From Gammaproteobacteria bacterium 39-13 (GTDB lineage: Bacteria > Pseudomonadota > Gammaproteobacteria > Berkiellales > Berkiellaceae), in the NCBI GenBank assembly GCA_001898235.1, contig MKTN01000020.1, positions 1 to 64,000 of the forward strand: 64,000 nt of DNA, written 5' to 3'. The notes under the pieces were generated by a model. That model searched no databases. It was not told the DNA's origin and saw only the letters and a program-made list of their open reading frames with translations. This document shows positions 1 through 7,414 of this stretch, piece after piece. The translations under genes and the position numbers were made by a program. Position 1 is the first letter of the stretch. Every line of letters begins with the position of its first letter.

Positions 1-49
1 AGCTCGTAAGTATTTTGCCAGGAAAACTCTATTTATGAAATGTGTCTTT

Positions 50-3000
50 TTAGGGGGAGTCTACGGGTGGTCTTTCAAAATTATCTATTATATTCAAATC
101 TATATTTGGATTTTTTAGAAGAAGCGAAAATACATCGATACTTACTTCATTTTGTATTGCATAATGAAGTAATGTTTTTCCTTTCTTATTCTTTCTTTGC
201 AGATCTAAATGAGGAGAAGAAAGAAGAGTGCTTAGTATAAGCGGATCAATATTTTCTTTTTCTATGGCAATTTCGCAGGGAGTGAAACCTTGATAGGTTG
301 GAATATTAAGTGCTTGAGGGCAAGCTCGAAGTATCTTATGTACTTCTTGTAAATCATTTTTAATAATAGCATGATACAGTCTCCATCCTTGTATATGATC
401 ACGTGTTTTCTCATCTTCTGTGTTGTATATTGCTTCCTCATTTAGAATTGCTCCATATTCCAGAAATAGATTAATTAATTCAATATTATTATTGTCAATC
501 GCATTACCTAATAACGATGGACTATACAATTCAGCATAAGGTTTTTCTTGGAGACTGAGCTGTAAGATAGTTTGAATTATTTCAAGGCTATAGCCATTAT
601 CGATGGCATGTTGCAATGCGGTTTCGTCATTATCATCTGTCACATCGGCCCTTAATGTTGGATTTGATAATAATAATTTGATTGTTTCAGGAGAGACTTC
701 ATCTTCTAAAGCCACCATCAATGGTGTTTCTCCGTCTTCATTTTTTGCATTAATATCAATATTATACTTTGAAAGCATTTCTATTACTTCAGGTGTGTAA
801 GAAAAAGATTCAAGTGCATCAAACAATATTTGACCATCTAAAGTGGCGCCAGCTTCTAAAAGCATACTATATAATTCTAGGTTTCGATTTTTAATTGCCT
901 CTTTTAATGTCGTTGAGTCATACAATTCTTTGTATGATTTTTCTTTGAGGCTTAATTGTAAAATAGATTGAATTATATCGATATCATAACCACTTTTAAT
1001 GGCATAATATAATGCTGTTTTATTTTTATCATCAGCAATGTTTGTCTGTAATTCTGGTCTTGATAAAAATAATTTAATTACATCAGGATTAACTTTGTAC
1101 TTCAACGCTAACATCAGTGGTGATTTCCCCCTGTTATTTTTTTTATTGATGTCGATATTAGGATGTTGCAAGAGTATTTGTATTATTTCAGTTCTAGAAA
1201 AAACATCTAAATCATATTCATTTAATGCAAATAGAAGAATGCTTTTTGACTGTTCATGAGGTTGATTTATATCTAAAGCGGGCTGGTTTGCAATTGCTTT
1301 AATGAAAGGCAGATTTTTCTTTGCTTTGATCAATTTGCATAAAATCGAATTTAAATCAACTTTTCCAGATTGTGCGAATAAATCTAACATATTGAAGTTT
1401 ATGTTACTCATTAAACCAATGTATTCAAAAGCAGAATTTCCAAAGGCGTCTAATTCATTTATCAAGTTTGGATGATCTTGCATTAATTTATGCGCTTTTT
1501 CTAAATCATTTTCCATGACGGCGTAATGTAATGGAGTCAAACCGTTGGGAGAATATTTTTTATGTTGTTCGGTTGTTAAGGGCTTTTCGAGTTCAGGGAT
1601 CTTATCGAGAGACTTATAAAACTTATAGGCATCAAATGAGATACTAAATTTACCATCATTTATCATATCTATGTGCTTATACTTTGTTTTTACAATATAA
1701 TCAGATAATTCTTCAGCTGAATCAATGATTTTCATTTTGTTTTTTAAATTGGGATCATAATATTTAAATTTTCCATCAGGCATGATATACAAACTGGTAG
1801 CATGTTTTCCGCCCCCTATATCGAAATGTGCACCTGGCCATCTTGAATAAAAGGCAAGCATTTCTGTTAGCTGTTCTTGACTCATAGAGTCAAATGTATG
1901 ATTAAATACAGCTTTTAATTCATGTCCTACTGAGAAATCCCTTACGAGGGCATATTGTTCTACTCTTGACTCTTGCGTCCATCCCAATTGTAATTCTTTC
2001 GTTATATCAGTAGTAAATTGAAAAATAACAAGATCGTTGGTGATATGTAGAAAAAAATCTTCAAGATCTTTATATTTTCCTTTTAAAGAGAGAGGTAGTT
2101 GAGTGTTGTTCAAACTTTCCATAGACCCATCCCAAGATTCAATGCAGCCTAGCATTTCGTAAAAATCATCTTCTCTTCCTGCAGCAATATAAATGTGGAA
2201 TAAGAATGCCCAACCTGAACAATTGCCTCCATATTGAAGAATTTGTCTACTGTCTTGACCATGAAGTGTTAAATATTGCGCAACTTTATTGTTTAGAACA
2301 CTTTGTCCCAACTGTGTTAAAGGTTTTCCATAAGTTGAATTTTTAGCAAAGGTTTCATTTTTATTGGTTTGCCTTTCCAACAGTTGTATGCAGTCATCTG
2401 ATTTTTGTTCTAAAGCTATGTCTAATGGCGTTCTGCCATATATATCTTTGGTATTTAATTGCGATTTAAATATGGGATCTTTTATTAAGAGTTTGAGAAC
2501 ATCTATATGATTTTCTTCTGCTGCCACATGTAGGGCAGTTTTCCCTTCATAATTTGTTAAAGTTAACTCGGGTATGCTTCTAGTGTCTAAAAGATAATCA
2601 ACAATATCAATGTTACCACTTTTCACTGCTGTCAAAAGTAACGAATTGCTATCATTGTCAGAAATGCTTTTATCTGTCATATCCAATTTTTTTACTAAAT
2701 TCAGATCACCTTTCATAATGGCATACATTAATGCAGATAGCCCATAATCATCAACAGCATCGAGATTGCTCGATAGTATTAATTCATCTATAACATTGCT
2801 TCCTAATCCATAATCAATAGCAATCATTAAAGGTGTCATTGAATTCTTTAAAGTGTTAATTTCGTCAACAATGATTTTATTACTAAGCAATTGCACAGCA
2901 ATTTTCTTGTCTTTTTGATTTGCTGCAAACATTACTGCTTTTTGTAGGTTTTTGGCGCCATATTCCTTTAGATCATCTTCTCCTAAAATCCTATCTATAT

Positions 3001-3067
3001 TCTCTGTTTCCCCAAATATGCATGCATCATAGAGTGCTTCAATTTCATTTGTTGTTTTCACTGGCAT
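50..3067 (-). CDS. Ankyrin-repeat protein with embedded YopT-like cysteine protease domain, putative effector
   Basis: This is a 1005-residue protein without a signal peptide. Ankyrin-type repeats occupy about residues 70-230 (for example GKTALHVAAEENHIDVLKLL) and about 505-1000. Between them, residues 250-460 form a distinct domain with Cys283 in GGNCSGWAF, His422 in GGGKHATSLYI and Asp438 in KYYDPN. That order and spacing match the Cys-His-Asp triad of C58 (YopT/AvrPphB) and related papain-like proteases, where the Asp sits in a DPN motif. The C-terminal repeats contain a 132-residue-offset internal duplication (637-748 and 769-880). The gene is divergent from the next one, which carries a similar triad. 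Ankyrin repeats plus a protease suggest a secreted effector acting on a host protein, but no secretion signal was proven. The domain assignment is from motif recognition only. Confidence 0.8.
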   Translation of the reverse strand: MPVKTTNEIEALYDACIFGETENIDRILGEDDLKEYGAKNLQKAVMFAANQKDKKIAVQLLSNKIIVDEINTLKNSMTPLMIAIDYGLGSNVIDELILSSNLDAVDDYGLSALMYAIMKGDLNLVKKLDMTDKSISDNDSNSLLLTAVKSGNIDIVDYLLDTRSIPELTLTNYEGKTALHVAAEENHIDVLKLLIKDPIFKSQLNTKDIYGRTPLDIALEQKSDDCIQLLERQTNKNETFAKNSTYGKPLTQLGQSVLNNKVAQYLTLHGQDSRQILQYGGNCSGWAFLFHIYIAAGREDDFYEMLGCIESWDGSMESLNNTQLPLSLKGKYKDLEDFFLHITNDLVIFQFTTDITKELQLGWTQESRVEQYALVRDFSVGHELKAVFNHTFDSMSQEQLTEMLAFYSRWPGAHFDIGGGKHATSLYIMPDGKFKYYDPNLKNKMKIIDSAEELSDYIVKTKYKHIDMINDGKFSISFDAYKFYKSLDKIPELEKPLTTEQHKKYSPNGLTPLHYAVMENDLEKAHKLMQDHPNLINELDAFGNSAFEYIGLMSNINFNMLDLFAQSGKVDLNSILCKLIKAKKNLPFIKAIANQPALDINQPHEQSKSILLFALNEYDLDVFSRTEIIQILLQHPNIDINKKNNRGKSPLMLALKYKVNPDVIKLFLSRPELQTNIADDKNKTALYYAIKSGYDIDIIQSILQLSLKEKSYKELYDSTTLKEAIKNRNLELYSMLLEAGATLDGQILFDALESFSYTPEVIEMLSKYNIDINAKNEDGETPLMVALEDEVSPETIKLLLSNPTLRADVTDDNDETALQHAIDNGYSLEIIQTILQLSLQEKPYAELYSPSLLGNAIDNNNIELINLFLEYGAILNEEAIYNTEDEKTRDHIQGWRLYHAIIKNDLQEVHKILRACPQALNIPTYQGFTPCEIAIEKENIDPLILSTLLSSPHLDLQRKNKKGKTLLHYAIQNEVSIDVFSLLLKNPNIDLNIIDNFERPPVDSP

Positions 3068-3311
3068 GGGAAGTACTCTTTATATAAATAGGTTTATAAA
3101 TGTGACTAGGTAGTAAAGAAAAAAGTTTCTTTAGAGCAATAACCGGCTAAAATTAAAAATGTTAAAAATATTATTTTTCAATAACTTACAATATTTCATC
3201 TTTGCAGTCAGGATATTTACAAAAAGGTGTATATACATAACGTGGACCTTTTTACGCTGAACTTAAAGCGTTTTTAAAGCTCTAAGTCATTGAAGACCGA
3301 GGGAAAATTTC
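3068..3311. promoter_or_regulatory. Divergent intergenic region between two putative effector genes
   Basis: This 244-base AT-rich gap separates two divergently oriented putative effector genes and must hold both promoters. A purine-rich stretch (GAGGGAAAATTTC) precedes the plus-strand start. No clear operator palindrome was seen. Confidence 0.4.
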
Positions 3312-5135
3312 ATGATAAATATTCAAAAACTTGCCACGATGCCACCGTTGGAACTGCAACAGTTAGAGCAAAATTTTGAGGTTGTAAATCCAAGGTTACA
3401 TAACATGGTCAAGCAATTAAAAAAACAACCTTTTGACGGTGAAAAATTAGCACTTGTCGATACCATTTTTCAAAAGCAGCAAGAGGCAGAATTATTATTG
3501 GCAGAAATACGAGCATCTGAAATCGATCTTGAGCATAAAATTGGTTTATTTAAAGATTTAATGAAACAACTTGTACAAGATTTTTCAGAGGCTGAAAAAT
3601 CTTTTCCTCAGGAATATACAACTCTATTTCAAATGGCACAAATAGCTATAAATCAATCAATGCCTACTTCACGATTTTTGCAACAGCCTATCGGTTTAAA
3701 AGAAATAGCTTGGTTGATGCGCTATAGGATTAATCAATTGCAGGCAATAAAAGAACCTTCATTTTTCCAAGAAGAACTTTTATCTTTAACGCAAATGCTG
3801 CAGGAAGAATTTTATCATTATAAAGAAGGAAACATTGATACAATAACGAAAATGGAAGAAAAAATTAACACTTTTCTTATGAACCATGAGAATGAGGGCA
3901 AAAAAGTAGCCTGGCTTAGAGGCTTAAATCAAGAATGCGCCATCCTACTTAAAAGACATGAAGCTGTTCAGTTGAGGCATCAGTTAGATGAAATTAACAT
4001 TGAATTAATGTCTAGAAAGAATACCGCTCAATTGCAATATGTAAGAGATATAAATTCACTTGATAAAAAATATAAAAGAAAGCCAAAACCTAAAGTACAA
4101 GAACCAACAACTTTGTTAGGCAAGTTATGGAAAGGAATCAAGTCCGCTGCCTCATTTTTTAATTTTGTTCAAGATTATAGAGAGCATCGATATTTAGTGA
4201 GAAGGATTGAACTGAAGGAAAAATTTCACAAAGAAAATCAAGAAATTCAAAGAAGTCATCAAGAAAAATACGGTGCAAAAATAGCCGAAATTACCTCTCA
4301 TTTTACTCGGCTGAAAAATGAAATTTCTCAAATGGATGAAGAGTATATTGGCGCTGTGATTGCGCCCTTATCCTTTCAGAATCATCGTGAAATAAAGGAA
4401 ATGATTGTGCTCAATGGTGGTATGATGGTTGGCGGCTTTGCGCAAAATAAAGTCATTGCTTTAGGATCTTCTGCCGGACTTTGTTATGGCTTTACAAAAG
4501 AATGGGTAATGCAAATAAATAGCTTAAGAAGGTTGCATTTAGATGAGCATATCATGATTGATAAACTTGATATGTATAGTAAAAAAACTGAAGATGGAAA
4601 ATCAGCCTTTGTCAATCAAGTAGATAATTTGAAGGTAAATGAGAATATCTACAAACATTTTGATTCACAAATTAAAGATAAAATAACACTCCCGACTGAA
4701 TTCAAACAAATTGAGGAAATTAAAGAAGATTTTCCTGCAAAGATATTAAGTAATTTAGAAAAGACTAATCCTCCTTCTTTTATTATAAACGTTTCGCGAT
4801 CTGGAGGAGCAAGCGGACACGCATTGGGTGTGGCGAAAACTGAACATGGAATATGGTTTCATGATTCAAATTATGGATGTGCTTTTTTTCCTCAATCAGA
4901 ACATGTCAATGCCAAATTTTCTCAATTTTTTAATCAGTATATGAAACGAGTGTATCCTGAGTATAATCAAGGAGGATTCATACCAATTCATGAAGAAATG
5001 GAGCCGGATAAAAGGAAATCACTGATTGTTGGTTTTGAAAATAGGCCTCAAGAGGAAGACAGGTCTCCTGTTAAAACACCTTCAAAGGGTAACACAGAGA
5101 GTGTTGATGAAATACTAAAATTGAGGCCAGTTTGA
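3312..5135 (+). CDS. Coiled-coil protein with C-terminal YopT-like cysteine protease signature, putative effector
   Basis: This is a 607-residue soluble protein. Residues 1-345 are strongly helical and charged with coiled-coil character, including a basic stretch near 252-262 (KKYKRKPKPK). The C-terminal third carries Cys391 in SSAGLCYGFTKEW, His503 in GGASGHALGV and Asp518 in WFHDSNYG. This matches the YopT/C58 pattern of Cys in a G-x-C-x-G/F context, His in a GHA context and Asp in (F/H)D-x-N-(Y/F)G. The tail after residue 560 is hydrophilic. No signal peptide is visible. With the divergent ankyrin protease it forms a pair of candidate host-directed proteases. The start ATG follows GAGGGAAAATTTC. 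The protease call is inferred from motifs; an enzymatically dead or acyltransferase-like relative is possible. Confidence 0.75.
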   Translation: MINIQKLATMPPLELQQLEQNFEVVNPRLHNMVKQLKKQPFDGEKLALVDTIFQKQQEAELLLAEIRASEIDLEHKIGLFKDLMKQLVQDFSEAEKSFPQEYTTLFQMAQIAINQSMPTSRFLQQPIGLKEIAWLMRYRINQLQAIKEPSFFQEELLSLTQMLQEEFYHYKEGNIDTITKMEEKINTFLMNHENEGKKVAWLRGLNQECAILLKRHEAVQLRHQLDEINIELMSRKNTAQLQYVRDINSLDKKYKRKPKPKVQEPTTLLGKLWKGIKSAASFFNFVQDYREHRYLVRRIELKEKFHKENQEIQRSHQEKYGAKIAEITSHFTRLKNEISQMDEEYIGAVIAPLSFQNHREIKEMIVLNGGMMVGGFAQNKVIALGSSAGLCYGFTKEWVMQINSLRRLHLDEHIMIDKLDMYSKKTEDGKSAFVNQVDNLKVNENIYKHFDSQIKDKITLPTEFKQIEEIKEDFPAKILSNLEKTNPPSFIINVSRSGGASGHALGVAKTEHGIWFHDSNYGCAFFPQSEHVNAKFSQFFNQYMKRVYPEYNQGGFIPIHEEMEPDKRKSLIVGFENRPQEEDRSPVKTPSKGNTESVDEILKLRPV

Positions 5136-5156
5136 GTAGGGAGACAATTTGCTTGT

Positions 5157-5194
5157 GCTATAGCCTAGCGAGGGCGAGGCTATAGCAATTTTTG
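5157..5194 (+). terminator. Rho-independent terminator
   Basis: A 10-base-pair perfect stem, GCTATAGCCT paired with AGGCTATAGC, is followed by AATTTTTG shortly after the stop of the coiled-coil protease-like gene. Confidence 0.75.
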
Positions 5195-5201
5195 TAGAAA
5201 T

Positions 5202-6056
5202 TTACGTATTTTTATCCATCGCCTTTACTAATGCTCGGACGAGATCACTATCTGACGCTGGATTTTGGCCTGTAATTAATTCTCTGTCTTGTACAATATT
5301 ACTTTCGTTTGCGGCTCCGTTTTTAATTTTAGCGCCGGCAATTTTTAAGGCATCTTCTGGATAAAATTCAACATTACCATGAAGTTTATTTTTTTCAGCG
5401 GCTTTTTCTTCATCGGTAGAGAAAATGGTCATATCATAACCAGTATAAATCCACCCTTTAGCGAGTTTTTCGGCAGCGCCTTTATTTCCTGCGACTAATC
5501 TTCGACGAAAAACATCAGGTTCTTCTAAAGTCGAAATGACAGCAATGGGGCCATGACAAAGCATGGCAGTCGGTTTATTATTCTCATGAAAATACGCTAA
5601 TATTTTGCCAACACTAGGATCTACCATTAAATCGGTCAATGGAGCATGGCCTCCAGGAATGAAGACGCCAGCGTATTCTTTTAAGTTTCCATCAGCTACA
5701 TTGCTGAGCTTTTGAATATTTTTGCCGATGAGGATTTGATCTGCTACTTTTTGCGCCTCATCCATCTTTTTAAGATCATTTTGAAAGAATATGAGATTTT
5801 TGGAATCTTTATCCATGACAGGTTTTTTGCCTTGTGGCGTGGCAACAACAATTTCATAACCTGCATCTAATATTTCACGTGCTGGAATGGCGAATTCATT
5901 TAAGAAGAAGCCAGTATCGGCTGTTTTGCCATCCTTTAATTTTAATTTGTCGGCATTGGACATAATGACCAATACCTTCCCTTTGTTCTGTGCGGCATGA
6001 ATGTTAAAAGAAAAACAAAGAAACAAGACCATGAGCGCAAGGAATGTTTTTTTCAT
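5202..6056 (-). CDS. Exported DJ-1/PfpI family protein (class I glutamine amidotransferase-like)
   Basis: This is a 284-residue protein with a Sec signal peptide (KKTFLALMVLFLCFSFNIHA, cleavage near residue 21). The mature part is a DJ-1/PfpI fold. The nucleophile-elbow cysteine is Cys167 in TAMLCHGPIAV, Glu54 lies in TGFFLNE, and FIPGGHAPL near residue 132 matches the oxyanion-region loop. The TGFFLNE...PGGH...CHGP set resembles the Hsp31/glyoxalase III-like branch, whose members act on methylglyoxal or in protein quality control. The activity of this periplasmic version cannot be told from sequence. It stands alone and faces the terminator of the preceding plus-strand gene. Confidence 0.85.
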   Translation of the reverse strand: MKKTFLALMVLFLCFSFNIHAAQNKGKVLVIMSNADKLKLKDGKTADTGFFLNEFAIPAREILDAGYEIVVATPQGKKPVMDKDSKNLIFFQNDLKKMDEAQKVADQILIGKNIQKLSNVADGNLKEYAGVFIPGGHAPLTDLMVDPSVGKILAYFHENNKPTAMLCHGPIAVISTLEEPDVFRRRLVAGNKGAAEKLAKGWIYTGYDMTIFSTDEEKAAEKNKLHGNVEFYPEDALKIAGAKIKNGAANESNIVQDRELITGQNPASDSDLVRALVKAMDKNT

Positions 6057-6137
6057 GGATATAGACCTTACTGTGGAACATTAAAGAATGGTTTGCATCA
6101 TATTAGCATGACTAAAGTAAGTTATGTAACGCATTAA

Positions 6138-6305
6138 TATGGAAACCAAATTGTTTATGTTCATCAGGGGCATGGAAAAGTTGTGGTAGAAGGAAAGGAG
6201 CATTTATTAGATGCAGGAGAAAAATACTATTGGGAAGGTGATCTGCATTTATTTATTTCATGCAGTCCGGCATTTACTAAAGAACAGCATCAATTGGTAG
6301 ATTAA
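6138..6305 (+). pseudogene. C-terminal remnant of a cupin-like (possibly HutD/Ves-type) gene
   Basis: An open frame of 55 codons ends at TAA and is preceded in frame by a stop. It has no start codon. The translation reads like the tail of a small beta-barrel protein (for example VYVHQGHGKVVVEGKEHLL and LHLFISCSP) and runs straight into a terminator, as a genuine 3' gene end would. The 5' part appears lost. The family assignment is tentative. Confidence 0.4.
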
Positions 6306-6308
6306 TAA

Positions 6309-6334
6309 AAAAGGGGCATCGCCCCTTTTTTTTA
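6309..6334. terminator. Bidirectional rho-independent terminator
   Basis: The stem AAGGGGC-atc-GCCCCTT is flanked by A-rich sequence on one side and T8 on the other. It can serve both the plus-strand remnant and the convergent small exported protein gene. Confidence 0.85.
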
Positions 6335-6347
6335 TCTTGATAATTAC

Positions 6348-6806
6348 TTAGCTGCAAGCCGCGCCAAATCGTTTTAGCCATTCGAAATGGTATTGACCTA
6401 AACTACCGGAAATGGGACTTCCTTTTTGCTTAGCAATTTTAAAATGAACAGAAGATGCTGTTCTTAATTTACTAATAATTGAGCGTGGGATAAATGCGCC
6501 TTTTGCTGAAGGTGTTGCAGGGCTGACCGACTTTTGCATTTTTAAAACTTCAGGTTTGTTATTATTAATATAGAGCAGAATATAGTCACCTAAGGCGTCA
6601 CCGCTATTAATATTAAGGAATATATCCCCTCTTGTGTCATGTGTGCGGATGACATCTAATTTAATTTGATCGCCTTTTTCGCAATTGACATTAAGATTTT
6701 TCATTGCACACATTTGTGCATTTTCAATTGTGGTGTTGGCAAAACTCAGTGCAGCGGTTGAAGAAAGGAGCACAAAGGCAACAATTTGAGTGCAGCGTTT
6801 TAACAT
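6348..6806 (-). CDS. Small exported protein of unknown function
   Basis: A 152-residue product begins MLKRCTQIVAFVLLSSTAAL, a typical signal peptide with cleavage after about SFA. I chose this ATG rather than a TTG eight codons upstream because AGGATC lies at the right distance. The mature protein holds three cysteines, two of them close together near the N terminus (MCAMKNLNVNC) and one at the very C terminus (AACS), so a disulfide is possible. No family is recognised. The gene is monocistronic and ends at a strong terminator. Confidence 0.7.
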   Translation of the reverse strand: MLKRCTQIVAFVLLSSTAALSFANTTIENAQMCAMKNLNVNCEKGDQIKLDVIRTHDTRGDIFLNINSGDALGDYILLYINNNKPEVLKMQKSVSPATPSAKGAFIPRSIISKLRTASSVHFKIAKQKGSPISGSLGQYHFEWLKRFGAACS

Positions 6807-7205
6807 TGATGTAGATCCTACGTTAAACAAATAACTTTATGAGTCCATGATAAATAAATATGCTGAAATATTCAAAGCATTTGTTATTTATTTTGGGATT
6901 TAATTTGTTTCTGCACTCATCATGGTTATTCACATACCACAAAATCTAATCATGATCTATTGCATAAAAGATCAAAAAAAGTTCATCTACACGTTACAAA
7001 CTGCGGCATTTTCAGATCTTATCCTAAAGAGGGATTGTTTCTTTGTAATCTTTTGATGAAAATAGGTGCATAATCCTCTTTTCTTACAAACACTAAAAAG
7101 CGCTTAGGGATTGCTCCTGTAGTCTATTTATGTGTTTGTTTTCCAAGTAACAATTTTGAGGACATTTCTTGCTAACTTTTGACAGATCTTTTTAGGGTGA
7201 ATTTT
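6807..7205. other. Intergenic region without recognisable gene
   Basis: About 400 AT-rich bases separate the exported protein gene from the peptide/ABC transporter unit. Only an 18-codon ATG frame with no convincing ribosome site was seen. The region must contain two divergent promoters, but none is clear enough to mark. Confidence 0.4.
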
Positions 7206-7400
7206 ATGCTATGGCTATATGAAATCTATCAAAAACGTTTAGGTCTCAAAGAATACGTGACTATGCACTTAAATCTAAAAAAAGAACCTTTCTTTTTATT
7301 AAATTCTCTCAGGGAAGCTGAAGAGGGGCAACTTAGGGCTGGAAGTAGTATTACTTATGGACCAGCTCCAAGGCCAAAAGGCTATCCCTATAAAACATAG
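7206..7400 (+). CDS. 64-residue peptide gene preceding an ABC exporter, possible exported peptide
   Basis: The short frame starts at an ATG preceded by AGGGTGA (the longer frame begins with TTG at 7179). The product has an amphipathic N-terminal half and then LREAEEGQLRAG followed by a proline/tyrosine/glycine-rich tail, SSITYGPAPRPKGYPYKT. The stop is 14 bases from the ATG of an ABC exporter, so the two are almost certainly cotranscribed. A leader-plus-core layout next to an exporter is what peptide bacteriocins or RiPPs look like, but no maturation enzyme is adjacent and no double-glycine leader is present. It could equally be an unrelated small protein. The gene is probably real; its function is unknown. 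Confidence 0.55.
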   Translation: MLWLYEIYQKRLGLKEYVTMHLNLKKEPFFLLNSLREAEEGQLRAGSSITYGPAPRPKGYPYKT

Positions 7401-7414
7401 GCTTAGTTTATGCG

